The position numbers were made by a program, and so were the translations under genes. A stretch of 64,000 nucleotides of DNA, from positions 816,001 through 880,000 of the forward strand of contig NC_133932.1 of the NCBI RefSeq assembly GCF_031877795.1, written 5' to 3'. Of this stretch, positions 24,947 through 38,703 are shown in pieces (position 1 is the stretch's first letter; every line of letters begins with the position of its first letter). This DNA is from Strix aluco (taxonomy: Eukaryota; Chordata; Aves; Strigiformes; Strigidae). The notes beneath the pieces are model-generated. The model was given only the letters and a program-made list of their open reading frames with translations, did not search any database and was not told the DNA's origin.

Positions 24947-27387
24947 AGGAGACAAAGCTGTATTTTCTATTGAATTTATTGAGTTATTTGGAGAACACTA
25001 TCAAAGCAAAGTTGCTGCAGTCTCCCAGAGCACTGTGGAAACTGCAAATCTTTGCATAAGAGAAACAGCTAACACTAGCAACCCAGTTTGTCAATGAGAG
25101 CAGAGCGAACTACTTCATTTTTACCCCTGTAAATCATGTGCCACCCTTGCACAAGGCATTCCTACCCCGTGAATTTAATCAGCTGAACTGTAACTATTCT
25201 GTTATAGCTACTTCTGCACAACTCCCTCCTGTGGACACTCTGTTCTGGAACAATTAGTAAGAGTAATTATTTCAAAATAAAGTCAGTTGTATTCCAGAGC
25301 ACAACGTCCACATGGGGGAGTTACACTGAAGTAAAGCTATTCTGCTGTAGCAATTGGTCAGCTTCCCCATGGAAATGAGCCCTGGGACTGATATTAAATT
25401 ACGTTAATACAGATGTCTCTTGAGATTAATAATGTTCTGGAGTCTAAGAGAATCAGTCTTCCAAACATAAGTGTATGGCTTCAAAAAACTGACCCTAGAA
25501 GGACCCAGGAACACATTAATTCACTGGTTTATACACCATAACTCAAATTCTAAGTTGCGTGAAATGTAATCAAAATAACTCTGGTATTAAGCAGCCTCCC
25601 CCCACGCACACACACTTTGGAGTGTCTTTGCTATCCCAAGATACTAGAAAGTTCAGAGGAGCATCCCCATATATGTTCCTCTGGAAGATTTAATGTCACT
25701 CTCGATGGGTGACAGGAGGGAAGGCCGACAGAGGACAGGTAAATGCTACATGAAGATGTATTAAAGGTTCAATAGCTGGTACACTGTGCTACAGAGGTGC
25801 AGAGGCAAAAATTTAATGCCGTAACATGTTGGAGTCATTCATGATTGTCATAAAATCCTAAGAAGAATCTCAGAAGAAACTATTAATCCATGTTTCTATA
25901 TTCCTACTCATTCTGTAGGATGAGGATGGGGAGAAAGTAAGAAAAACCATCTCTCCTAGGGCTCGGCCAAAGGGTAAAAAGCATTCTGCTCTCCAAACTC
26001 AGGAGAGTACAAGAGCAGTTTCCTAATTCTTTTCATGGAAGCTTGCCCTAGCATAAAAAGGGCAGAGAGCAGGCTCTTGGACTGTGTGCAAGTCCTGTGT
26101 GCAACAATGGGGTGAAGGAGAGTTTCTGTGGGGCTCTCTTCATGTGTTAGACTCCTCCTGAAGGCATCATGAGTCCAGAAAGAGAACAGCCTCTGTTTTT
26201 CCCTCAAAGGCAGGTTATCTTTGCACTGTTCACAGCCCTGAATCATGCTGAAGTGACAGCACTTAGCTTATGAGGAAAATAACCTATTCAGAATACTCTT
26301 CTTTAGCCACAAGCCCACGCCACCCCCCAAAAAACGAAATAATTCAGACCTATTTTTTTCTAAGAACACTGAAACACACAAATCCCTTTCTGGCAGCTTT
26401 CCCACCAGACTTCAACATTCTACCCACACCCACCTCAGCATTACAGCTGTTCAAAAAGACTGCAAGCTTTTTCTTTAATAACGAAAAATTTACTTTCTTT
26501 CATTCTCAAAAGTGATTTGGTTACTTGAGCTGAACCTTATCAAAATGGATTCATAGCTAAGCAGAGAAAAGTCTTCCTTCTCCACCTAGCCACAAACAGC
26601 AGAAGTTTAGGAAAATCTGAGGCCCTATGAGATGACACTACAGCAGAGATGTTTTAGCCAAGGTACATACAGATATCAGCAGTTTTTATCTATAAAAGAA
26701 TTTTGAATGACAACTACAACAAACGTACACATGCAGGAAAAAGGCATTCAAGTTTAAAATCACATACAGTAAAACATCTGATGTAGCAATTTATCATCTG
26801 CAGATTTCATTTTTACAGATCCATTTCATCAAATTCTTGCACTTTTTTCTCTGGGTTGAAGAAGAGGTGGACCCCTATCCTTATCCAGAGTGATGGCATA
26901 AAGGACACTTCATTTGCAGAAGCTGCAGTAGTGCTGCTAATAAGTCTTACTGCTGTTCTCTAATACTGAAGGGAGATGTTACGTCTACAGACACTGAGTG
27001 AAGCTTTCACTAGAGCCAAATGGCTTCATAAGAGATCATCATAGGTTGTGAAATCGAAGAGATTTATATGAAAACATATACAGTCCTTGAACACTTTTCA
27101 AATATGAAGTCAATCCTGATTTATTCAACAAAGCTGTCAAATTATTTATGCAGTGGAAGATGCATACAAGAATATTTGCCAAGACTTTCATCCTTACATA
27201 ACACAAACGTATACACACTTAAAAACACCACACAGAACATGTCTACCCCAGTGGGTACAGGCTGACCCAACCTCATTCTGCTTGTGCTCTGAACAGGCTG
27301 GACAGAGGCCAGTCCCAGTCTGAAATCCATATGCCCTTCAAAAATTGTGCTGTCTCTACCATAATTTTGTTTTTTCCTTTTACTCTC

Positions 27388-27465
27388 AAAAAAAAAAAAA
27401 AACAAAACAAAAAAACCACAGAACAGTATAAAGCAAGTCATGTTAAAAAAAAAAAAAAAAAAAAA
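27388..27465 (+). repeat. Paired A-rich tracts
   Basis: A run of 15 A (27388-27402), interrupted A-rich sequence (aacaaaacaaaaaaacc) and a second run of 21 A (27445-27465), separated by about 42 bases. Such tracts can be tails of retroposed RNA, but I see no recognisable element body or target-site duplication upstream. Confidence 0.7.
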
Positions 27466-30400
27466 GAGTATTCTGTCTCCCATCATTTTCTACAAAAGCC
27501 TATCACCCCAAACCTACATTTCTTGCTTATGAATGCATCCACAGAAATACTAAGGCAACATTTTATCAGTTATTCTTACAAATCTCTGTGCTGCTCTCTG
27601 ACTTTTTCTGGTACAACTATTTGATAGACCATTTCCTACCTTGTCTCCCTGTAGGGATGGGATAATGGCTGCAAAACAAAATAGATCAACAGCTGGAAGT
27701 CTATTCTCATGTGGGATCTTTGGATTCTTTTGATTTGACTCTAAGTACAGAATTCAGGTTTTGGTCAGCATCATTATTTGTTTTGATATATCTAACCTGA
27801 AGAATATTGCCAGCACGTTTCAGATCATACAGAGAAAGCAGATCAGACAGCACATTTCTGACATGCTTTAAACACACACTATCAGCCTCAGATACAAAAT
27901 ACGTACCTATGAAAGCCTTTGCTTACAGAGATTCTGTGTGGCTTCATGTGGGGAAAGGAATTACGGCAATCACAATATAAGGAATGACAATTTCCTGATT
28001 TGCTATCTTAGTTCTAACCAGAATTACCATGAACCCTGATGTAAATCATTTAATGTCTTCCCTTTTCCCAAAAGGTGTTCATTCATTCTGGGGGGTCCCA
28101 CTTTGAGACATCTTAGTCCCTGTGTACTACCAAGAGAAGGAGCATGGATCTTCAAAGGGCAGGTACTCAGCCATTTGAATTACAAGGCAATGTAAAATGG
28201 CTTGCTTTGAGACCCAAACATAGGAATAGCCAGAATGTAAATAATTCTGACATTTTGGGACTGATAAGATAAGGTGTTCATCACTGTTAATACTAACTTT
28301 AACTGGAGATGTTACTCTTCAGTGTGTCTACATATCAGTATGAAAAGTTTGGAACTGAACAGATTGAACTGGTAGTGGTCACTCTGGTGTGGTTTTCTAT
28401 ACCAGTGAAATAGGGATAACGATCTTTACCTAATGAGTTTAACAGCTTAAATTGGAATTAACATTTTGTGACATTCTCGAAAGATTATGCCACCTGTACA
28501 AATTATAGGAAATAGTTTTCAATCCCCCACCTTTTATTTTGTACTGTTCATAAGGTGGTTCATAAAACCAAAGTTTATGTTAATTGGCAAATAAATTCGG
28601 CCTCAGCTCAAGAGAAACAGTAGCAACCGAAGATCTTTAGGAACTACTAGTATGTTTGCAAGCTGCTTGAATAACTCATAGATTAAATTAATAGGCTTTT
28701 TCACAAAAAAGAAATAATACAGGCAGAGAACACTGCTGATGGTCTCCCGTTACCTTCAACTTGAGACTCAAGATGGTTCTACATGGATATTCAGGCTCTT
28801 TTAACCTCTATAATGTTGAGCCCCTGTGTAAGAATGTAAGGATGCTGACGTAAAGTTGACTTCTTGCTTACTGAGGACTTTGTAATCAAGGTACTAACCT
28901 CCTCAAAGTGTTTTAAACAGGTTGAACATCCTGCGAGCAATGCAATGAAAATCCAGGTGATATAGAGAAAACAAAGGGAGCAGAGTAGCAATTTCATCCC
29001 TTAGGAATGTCTGCCTAAGACTGCTTAGGGTGTCAACCTAAGATGTGCAGCTAATGATTTTAACCGCTTATTTCAAATTGTCCAAATCCAAATCAAAATA
29101 TCTCAGAATCACCCAATTCCATCAAATAATAAAGCTTTGTGACCTCTGCAAGAAGTAAAACCTAAGGCCAGAAGAAGTAAACTCTTCAAAAGAAGTGCCT
29201 TCCAGGACAACAGATTTGATTTCTTTGACAAATGGTTACGCTTTATATGTTTCTATTATGCCTTTGCATGCATTTCCTTACATGGGCAGATTTGAATTAC
29301 TCCAGAACTTCATTTCAATGAATATATCCTGCAAGTCAAAAGAAAGAGAAAAAACGGGAGCAAATTTTGGAACCTAGGGCTCCCAGAGACACAAAACACT
29401 TGCTACCTTAAATGTGAAGAAACAAAGCAGAAGATAGTTTGGCTCAATTCGAAATGACTTGCGCTGGCAAAGGGACCAACGCAGAGCTAGTACATATCTA
29501 TACAGAAAAAATGAAAGAAAATCAAATTGCCCCAAATATCCACGGAAATTTCCGCCAGACCGAATGGCAGCATTTAATGCATATATCGTATTTTTCCATT
29601 TCCCTATACTGTTAAAAAAGATTAACTACTTAAATTCCGTGACAGCCCTGTGAAGATAAAGAAACAGCAGTACAGATCACAGAGCGTTTTTAAATGGCAA
29701 TTAAGAGCACGAATAACAGAAAGCAAGGAGGCTGTGCTGACACGTCGCACAGGTAGACAGTCTCGTCTTCGCCCATCCTCTCTGCACAAACAAAGGTGAT
29801 CTGGTATTTATGAGTTCAGTTCTTCTACTTAGTAGAAAATGAAGACAGTTTGCATTTCTAAAACATTTAACTGCTACATTTAAGTCACTTGCAATTGCTG
29901 CTGCTTGTAATGTACCGAGAAATTGCAGGTTGTCATCTGTACAGACAATATTGAGAAAAAGGTCAAGTAGAAGAGCAGCATGTCAGGTGCCACATTATAA
30001 TGAAAGACACTTCAGCTTCCACTCTACAGCTAAAAGGCAGCGGGAGTTCTAGGCTGACTCGCTTTGGATAAAATTTCTCTTTTCCATTCAACAGCTACGA
30101 GGTTCTGAGTAGAGAGGCATTTGCAGAGGTTTGCAAACCTGTGGCCAAAGAAACCTCTTGGCCTGTGCTTGATGAGACCTGCAGCTTTTCTCCTGCAAGC
30201 TTGTTCTTCGTCTGTGCTTGTCACAGATTAATGGTTGTGCCTTAGACCCCCAAAGACAAGATACCCAGCAGTGATGAGTGGTATGATGGATTTTTCCTTG
30301 GTTTAATTCAGGATTGAATTTAACAACCTTTCAACAATGGCACAAACCATGTCAAAGGCAGAGGTTTGCTTCAATAACGTATTTTTAAAAATGTAATAAA

Positions 30401-31794
30401 ATTCTAAGATTAGTGACTACAGTGTCCTGGATATGAAGAAATACACTATTTTCAGTACAAAGCCAAAGATAAAATACTGCCCCCCCAAAAATGCCAGAAC
30501 CCAATCCTTTCCTCTCGGGATGGAGAGAGAAGCAAATTTCAGTCATCTTTATTCAGCACTTGATGCTGGCTTTTATTCTTTCAGGCCTGGGTACCATACT
30601 TCTCTCTTGGCAGAGGGTGTCTAGCAGTCAAACCTGCTCGGCTACTGGTATGGGCAAATGCTCCTGGGATTGCTTCAGGGGTCTTGGAGGTCGTGGCTTT
30701 CGTAAAGCGAACTAGTGACTAGTAAGAACTGCTGGGGTTATTGCCATTGGTGAACTTCCCTGGGAAAACAGCACATTAGAGAATCACTGAACAATTGAAA
30801 GCAGTAACTCAAGTTGTCATGCTTTGTTACCAGCCATCCCAAATTAGCAGGAATCATTCCACTCCCATCTGTCATCATAGCAAGTAAGAACTTCCAACAC
30901 AATCTTTAATTTCTAGGAAAGATCTTTATCATGATTATTTACAAGTAGGTCTTTCTATCGGAGACTCCAGACATGCCTTGCAAATCTGTTCAGTCCTTAG
31001 CACACTGCATTAATTTATAGGTGAAGCAACAGAGGCAGAAGTGGCCAGATTATCCTGTGTAAAGGAAAGACTTTAGCATGTATTTTGAATTGATCACAAG
31101 TGGTAAGATAAGGATCCAGTCTCAAAAATTACTTCATTATGGAGCACCATAAAGGGCATGAAAAATCTGTGTGATTGTCTGATGCTACCAGATCCAGAAC
31201 TTTGTTTTCAGAGGGTACCACTACAATTTTTTCCCCCACAGGTATGGGAATCTTAGGCTACCTTCACATTTACCCACTGATCCGATAAGAAGTATGTGTT
31301 TAAAGTTTCGTGGCACAAGACCTGACCTGTGGTGGTGAAAGGTATAATGTTGGTTCAAGGGACAGGAAAACCACTGAATGCTCTACTTGCACTGATTTCA
31401 GTGACAAGGGCACTCAGGCCTTGGCAACAGGTATTCTGCATGTAAAAGTATTTCCAGCCTGATGAATTTTAATTATAAATGTATGACTTACTAGCATTTA
31501 AATCATTCTTCAAGAAGAAGAGTTACCTTCACAGGGAAAAGGAAACAATGAAGAGAAGGGAGTTTCAGGAATTGAAACAGAAGCCGCATGCAAAACCAAG
31601 AAGGAAAACAGAAGCCAGATATAGAATTTTCTTCTGGGATCATGAACCCTCCCTGGAATTTGATCCAAGAATCCATATCACCTACATGTCAGTGGAGATC
31701 TGCAGATTTGCAGGGATTTCAGTGGGAAGTTACATAAATAAAAGGATCCTCTTGCAGGAACAGGCTGGAGGCTAGAAGAGCTCCCATGATACTC

Positions 31795-32320
31795 ATATAT
31801 CTAATTAAGAACAGCAGATTGGAAGGGACTCTTGGGTCATTGAGTTCAGTCCCTTGTTTTTGCAGGCAACCATGCCATATAATCTTTTTCATATGCTGCT
31901 CAGGCTCTGCTTATAATCAATTAGAGTTTTTTTGTTTGGGGGTTGGGGGTTTTTTTGGTGGGTTTTGCTCCTGGTACTCTTAGTGGAAAGTTGTCACAGA
32001 TTCTCCTTTCTTTTAGAATTAGAAATGTTCTAAAATTGGTAATAACTGTACATAGTTAGATTATGCCCATCTGTTCCTGTGTCAGCATTTGCCTTAACAT
32101 AAATAGCACTTATTTTTCTAATATATTTATAGACTACAATCATATCCCTCTTTTTGTTTTGCCTGAGCATGCTGCCTAAGCTTTCTTATTCTCCGTTATA
32201 GGATCCTTCCAACCCCGGACAATCTGAGCACTTTTTTTACACCTGTTTCTTTTTGAATTAAGCTTTCTTCAGTAACAGGTAATCTGGCTGTACCCAGTAT
32301 TCCTGATGAAAAACATCAGC
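31795..32320 (-). mobile_element. Old CR1 LINE fragment
   Basis: The plus strand carries the complement of an older CR1 3' region. 'agattggaagggactcttgg' then 'gtcattgagttcagtccctt', 'caaccatgccatataatctt' and, after an interruption, 'caatcatatccctctttttg' and 'cctgagcatgctgcctaagc'. A G/T-rich low-complexity stretch (about 31925-31985) interrupts the homology. No coding remains. The family is inferred from remembered CR1 wording and the ends are uncertain. Confidence 0.6.
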
Positions 32321-34749
32321 AACAATATTTCCTCAACAATGTTTTTGGAAATACTTTGACTGAAGCAGCATGATGCATTTAAGCCCATTTCTGTCAGACA
32401 CACTAAATGGAAATTTCAGAAGAGTCCCAGTGACTTCAGTGGGTGAGCCCTGTCTGCTTTCTGTTTTCCAATATCCAGACATCATTTTCCAGTAAAAATA
32501 CCATTTTCCCAACTATTAAAAATGTGGATAATAACAAAAGCTAGCAACACGTATTTGCAAATAATTATGAAATTAAAAGTAGTAGTACTTGTAACTGGTA
32601 TTGGTAAGAGAGTTTTCTGAGTTTGCATGTTATGTTGGTTGAATTAAAAAGCAACAACAGTATATCCAAATTATTTGAGGAATAAATTATTGACCAACTT
32701 TGATAACAATATGTACAGAAGATTTATCACAAATAAAAATAAAAAAACCCACTGTAGCTCACATGAAAGAATTCAGATTTATCTCACTGCTGGATGCTAT
32801 ATTTGGCATGAATTCCAAATTTGCAACAGGGTGGAGGATTTGATCAAAAGATCCAGAAAATTTATGCGGGTAGCCAAAGCCAATCTGTTTGGCAAAACAT
32901 ACAGATGATGTTTCTCTCACATTGCTTTGGTATTTTGGAAAACTTGCAGTATCAAAGAAAAAGTTTGTAATCAGTACACTGGAATCAGCAAGTCATAAAA
33001 AGGTATTTTCTGTAGGAATAAGTAAGCATAGAAGATGGAGGATTTGAGGTTGCAATGAATCTGTTTTAGTACACTCATAGTATAAATTCTTCTATTTAAA
33101 AATTGCACCTCCATCTGCTACACTGTCCACTTTCAAAAGTGACAGCTGATACTTGGTACCAACTTGATACACCCCAAAGTGATATGGTACCTTTCTGATT
33201 CTTCTGAAAACTATGCTCTTCGGAGTATGTCCTCAACTGAGGCATCTCAGAGCACTAATAACACCTGGAAAAGTTGGTAAGCATGCTTAATACCTTCATA
33301 GAAAAGCATATATTAATTAAACATGATTTCCTACTTGAGAACAATGAAAGAATAATCCGCTACAGAATGTTGGTAATGATGAATTCTCATTTATGAGAAT
33401 TTTTCTTTTCTAACCAGCAGCAACCTACAGGGTTGGAACATGGACTTAATCGATTTGTAACATTTTTATGGCCAACTCATGCTTTCAGAGTAATGCCGCT
33501 AATCATACTGTAAATCAGAACTGGTCCTGTATTTACTAGATATGCTTGCAAAAATCTTTGAACACTCTTTAAAGACAGATTCTTAAGCTGGAAGTCTCTC
33601 CACATTTCCTTCTCGGACAACCACCCTACCTAATCAATAGGCAGGATTAGAAGTCTCGCACTTTCTTTTAAAATCAAGCTGGTATTTGATATTGGTGCAA
33701 TTGCCAATGCTAACTAACATTTCTGTCAGCTGGGGGGAGTCTCCATTTAACTGGAGTGACGCTCTCTTGATCCTGGAAACATGCTGAGGTGAATTAACTG
33801 TCAAGATAAAATAGTCATGCTTTCAACACAGAAGAGTTGACAGTTTCTCATCTTATAATATGCTTTCACTGCAGTTACCAATATTGCAAGACATCAATTT
33901 TGTATTTTGTTTTCCAACATGAAAAAGGAAGGCTATGTAAACATATGACTACTGTCAAATATCAGACAATTAAAAAGTAATACAAAGAAACCCATTTTAA
34001 TGTAATTACTGAAGGTCATACAGATTTCCTGATATCATCTGCAACTAAGTCTATTCCTTCTCTAAAGACTTTCTCTGAAGTGTGGCTGAACTGGGAGGAT
34101 TGGGAAAGAGGCAGCCTACTGCCTTTGTCCTGGCTGTCGGTGTGTCTCAGCAGAGCTTTGATTTAAAGCAAGCCAGCTCTAACCCCAGCTTTCAGGCACT
34201 GGGCAGTAAAAGCAGAACAAATAGTTTCAGCTATGGCTTATCCAGGAACTCAAGAGGAATGAGTTATGCTGTCAGTGAAAACTGTTCCAGCCAAACAAAT
34301 TTAATTTTTCATCTGTATCTGAATGCAGACATGCACAAACTTGGCATGCACCAGGCACAGGAAATGTATGTTATTTCACAAATTTATCATCAGCAGTAGC
34401 AGCAAGATACACCTAAATGTAATTTGTGGGTACAAATCTGCTTGATCAGAACTGGGCTGAAAGGTAGGATGATATAAAAGCAATCAGTAGTAGCCTAAAC
34501 CTTCTCCCCCTCCTCTTAGTCTGATTTCAGTGGGCTCAGAGTTAAGTCGTGCATGGCACAGTTGAAATCTGTCCTAAGATTCAGATCTGTCTGGACTACT
34601 GCTGCATTAGTCATGGCTCTCTCTGGCTCCCTTCTTTCCTCCTCTTCTATGCCCACCCTATCAGAGCTTGGGTTACTGTTCCAAAGGTGCTCCTGCTTTT
34701 AAAAATGTTCTTTAAGGTCTGCTTGTTTTTCCGTAGGCATGGTTCTTAC
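32321..34749. other. Non-coding AT-rich DNA
   Basis: No exon, RNA gene or identifiable repeat is supported in this stretch. Open frames on plus at 32675-32908 and 34082-34399 have no recognisable domains. Confidence 0.5.
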
Positions 34750-34830
34750 CGTCATCAAATCCTCCAAATCCAGTAGAACAGAACTGAATCTCTGGGAAGC
34801 CAAATAATACTCCTGAATTTCCATGGTACC
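34750..34830 (-). CDS. Candidate internal exon, product unknown
   Basis: On the minus strand an acceptor (gtgtttgcttcag) is followed by 81 bases and a good donor, GACG|GTAAGAA. The length is exactly 27 codons in phase 0 on both sides, reading GTMEIQEYYLASQRF and then SSVLLDLEDLMT. The peptide is acidic and leucine-rich, compatible with a helical segment, but I recognise no family. All three frames happen to be open across this stretch, so the openness itself adds little. Support rests on the splice signals and the phase-0 length. Confidence 0.33.
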
Positions 34831-36964
34831 CTGAAGCAAACACCAGAGCCTAGCAAAGAAACAATTCTCTTCCCAAAAGAACTGGCCAAGGAAGGAAGAC
34901 CCAAGTACCACAACATGTGAGAAGAATCAAGAGTCTGTAGTAATTGTACTATGGGAAGGAAGAGAGGAAAGAGGGAGAGGAACAAACTACTGCCTAGCAT
35001 GACAGGATGATTAGAAGAGATCACTTCTCTCACTAGGGAGAAGGGAGGGCTTGATGCTCAGAGAAGTGAATAAGCTCTGCTTAAAAAACTTGGATGTACA
35101 GTCAAATTAAGTCTCTGAGTGGGTCTATCCATTTGTATATACATCTCTGCATTAAAGTAGCATCAGTTTAGCATAGCTATCCAGTGGAAACTATGCTGCA
35201 CTGCAGTAACAAACAAACAAAGTCAGTTAGCTTTATAGTCGCTTGGCCAACTGAGCCAGTTCCTACTCAGAAATAAACAGGCTGATTTTGCAGGGGGCAT
35301 GTGCATGAATTTTGCATATTAGCAGGTCATGTCTCACACATGGTTGTAAAATAATGTTATTAATATAGCACCCTAAAGGGAAGAAATTATTTGATTAAAG
35401 AAAAAAAAATAGTTTTCATTCCATGTATATAATTTCTGTTGCTGGTAGACCGAGTAGCATTAAACAAAGAATGAAATCATTCTCAGACCAAAAATAATGA
35501 ACTAGGGCTTCCTCTTTGATGAACATTATCTCTTGTTGCCAAATGCTTCACATCTGAAATAATGGCTTAAATCTTGGCCACGCTTACTATACATGTCTTT
35601 TCTCATAACCTCTTCACAAAGTATTTTCAATCAATCCATTTACCCTATTAAAACTTCACATGTAATTGTGAGCCCAGATATTTTATGTTGGGTTATGGAC
35701 AAACTGGAGCATAACCAGAGCCACAAAATTCAAGGTCTGGTTCTGGACTCTCTTAAAACTCATTGTGTGGGTGCATTTGAATTCAGGGTATTAGCTTGGA
35801 ACCCCCTTCCTTTTTTTTTTTTTTTTTTTTAAATCAGTTGTCTTGCCTGTTTTATTTTAAAGTCATTTTGCTTCTTTTATTTTTGTAGGCACAGGGTAAA
35901 TCAAAAAGGAAGTTAATTACTGTCAGAAATAATGAAGGATGCAATCAAACACTGTCATGAGAAAAAAAATGAAGCAACTATGTTTCAACATGAGAAAGCC
36001 AGCCTTTCTCTTTCCTTTCTGTATTTAAACTGAAAATATTTGTTGGTTGGATAATGTTGTTCATGTCAGTTACCAGAAACAGCTGAGTACTGCATGCAAT
36101 AAAATAATTAATGTAGGGTAAAGCTGACTTCCATGCAAAACAACCAGAAAAACCCATATTCCACTTAAGCTCTTAAAACAGGACTTATGTAAAATTCAAA
36201 GGCTACATGGGTTTGTGGGAATCTTTCAATAGCTGTCTCCTTCCTTTAAAAAAAACAGGAAAAAAAAAAATCAAAATCCCATTTTATTTCCTTTCCCATT
36301 TATAATCTAACCACCATATTAGCTCCAACTTCAGAGAGACAGATGAACAGCCAAGTTAGAGTCAGCAGCTGTAGGCACATCACTGCAGTAATAAAAACAT
36401 AGGCCTGTCATAGGCGTATTAACCCGAAAGAGAGACCATTGTATCAGTGAGCTCTCATACTGATCTAAGAAAAGCTGATCAAGACTGTACAGATGCCTTT
36501 GCAATTGCTGACAATTGCAGAAGTTACAGCATGGCAATCTAAAACAATGTATGTCTTCAGTTTTTAGCAAATCAAAAGGGATGATGTATTTAATTTTTCT
36601 TTTGGTCTAGTGAAAGTGGCTTTTTGAATGACAATGGTTTTGAAAACATACTTCCAAATATTCAGTTGGGGTTTTTTTTACCTGAAATGCTTTGTTTCAA
36701 AGTGGTTCATTTGCAAAACTTCGGAAATAAGAGGCTACCATTTTTATGTCACTTTTCCTTAGGGATTTATTTTGACCAGAAAATTTTACCTATACTAGCG
36801 TATATCTATGAAATGTTTTCTTTCACACTTTTTGCGAGCAAAGTTCTGATCAACATGTTTACCCAGTTCTGTTTCAATTTCACTTACTCCTTTCTGTAGG
36901 CGTGCAGTATCAAAGCATCAACATTTAGATCCAAAAGCCATTCAAGAGTGCTGAGATGAAAGGA

Positions 36965-37045
36965 TTCCACTCTATAACTCGGCAAGTCACTTGCCTCTCC
37001 CAACCTCTATTTAACGGGACAAATATTTGCTCTCTTGCATCACAC
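36965..37045 (+). repeat. Possible MIR/L2-like remnant
   Basis: The plus strand reads 'aactcggcaagtcacttgcc' followed by 'tctcccaacctctatttaac', resembling the MIR/L2 sense wording 'cttgggcaagttacttaacc' then 'tctctgtgcctcagtttcc'. Only about 60 to 80 bases are recognisable. Confidence 0.4.
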
Positions 37046-37834
37046 CTGGGGTTCGAATAGGCACTTTGGGTCTGCAGCACCAGAAGTGGAAAGCTGTCAG
37101 AGAAGTTAGATGCCTTTGGCAGATTTTAAGGTCTCGGCTACCAGAGAAAGGATACATGGTAGTGGCATACACTGAAGGAGACGTTTTGAAAGACAGGAAG
37201 AATTATGTTCCTGTATGTCATTTATGCATTTAAAGAAACTACTCATTGACACTGTGCCCTGCTGCATTTCTAATGCTGGGATTGAACAGTTAATTGCATG
37301 GTATTTTGTAACTGTAACCATCTCACAGCAAAAATGAAATGCAGTTATACTCATTGTTACCACATGCTTTTTACTTTCCTGGACAAAACTGTTTTGTCTA
37401 ACAAAAAAGACTCATGTGTATTACTTTTTTTTTTCGTTTCAATTAGCTGCTGCTTCTCTCCATGGCTACCAGCAGTTAGCTGAATACACACCACTGCTTT
37501 ATCTTCAGCTTCATTCATCCAACAGACACTGAAGTGAAAAATACCAATTACTTTTGCTGTTACTGACATGACCCTGACACTTCAAGCTAGATCTCCAAAA
37601 ACATTTTGTCCTCCCCCTGCACTAAAGAGACAATTTATGTGCAGGCTCTGTAAATGTCACACAGTAAAACTGAGGTGATAATTTGTTTTCATTAGGTAGG
37701 ATTTTTAAGATAAATTAACTGGGTTTGGAGCACAAACCCTACTGACTTTCACTGGGATTTAGACAAAAAGGCATTTTGGGGGAGTTCCACCTAGAATGAT
37801 TTTTGTACTATGCTATACACTAATGATGAATCTC

Positions 37835-37869
37835 GGGGTGGATGGTGGGGGGGTGGGGGTGGATATGGG
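37835..37869 (+). other. G-rich stretch, possible G-quadruplex
   Basis: Runs of 4, 7, 5 and 3 G are separated by short T- or TGGAT-type spacers. The central 'gggggggtggggg' could supply three G-tracts, with a fourth tract 7 to 8 bases away on either side. This is a looser fit than the motif at 24931-24946. Confidence 0.45.
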
Positions 37870-38691
37870 CATTCAAGAAAACAAACAAATGAACAAAAGC
37901 CCCAGGAGATTTTTAAAGAAAGAAAGCTACTTTCGGAAAAGCTGTTCTGAACAATTAGTTATTTATTTGGAAGTTTTTGAATAACACATTCAAAATATAT
38001 CATTCCAATGTGTCTCCTTCCAGTTCTAAGAGAAAAAATGCCTGCATCACAGCACCCACCAAAATCAGCCCACCAGAGATGGCAGGGTTGCAGGAGCTGC
38101 AGACATTTTCCTACCTGATGAGGCTGTTGCACAACTGGGGGAATGCTTACAGAGAGCTTTTCTTCCAGTGTCTGCCTCTCTGCTGGCAGAAAAACCCCAA
38201 TGCCCTACTGCTGCTTTCAGCTGAGGCTGCTTCTCCTGTAGCACAATGCCATAGTGATGCCTTCCAACTGCTGAAAGCTCCCCAGGGAAGATACTCAGAT
38301 CTGTAAAATATGTCATCATGCCTGCTTCCGTTTGTAATCAGTTTTCAGGTAAGTGACGGGCCCTGATCTGCTTCATTACCTCTTAACAAAACAAAAACAA
38401 CCAACAACAAACTCGGTAATTAATCCCACTAGCATCACTTGCCATCTATGCTTTGGGAGGCTTTGATGCATCTTGAAAGCTACCAACATCATATGGCTGG
38501 CTTAGAGAAAAAAAAACACCTTTGGCTTATTCAACATTTTAATTTCTTTGTTAGAAAGGGAAATGATATTCATGCCCAAATTAGGACATTGCTGAATCTA
38601 AAGATAACATCTGTGGGAAATTTAAGTGGAAAGCAGCATGTGTCTACAGAAAATGAGTGATTTGTAATAAATTTTTTTGGCAGGAGCTCAG

Positions 38692-38703
38692 ACACACACA
38701 CAC
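38692..38703 (+). repeat. (AC)6 microsatellite
   Basis: Six perfect AC units. Short and probably of low polymorphism. Confidence 0.85.

Larger units (their letters stand above)
23681..31794. other. Non-coding AT-rich DNA
   Basis: About 8 kb without a supported exon. Notable items are a canonical G-quadruplex motif at 24931-24946, paired A tracts at 27388-27402 and 27445-27465, and a weak MIR-like snippet near 31010-31070. Open frames up to 114 codons are low-complexity or overlap on both strands. Confidence 0.5.

Noticed and set aside
37050..37058. ggttcgaat as a tRNA B box
   Set aside because: No A box or cloverleaf could be found at a suitable distance. It is probably part of old SINE debris or chance.
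37977..38306. 109-codon plus-strand open frame ending before a GTAAGTG donor
   Set aside because: The frame stops before the donor, the region between has stops in the relevant frames, and no family is recognised.
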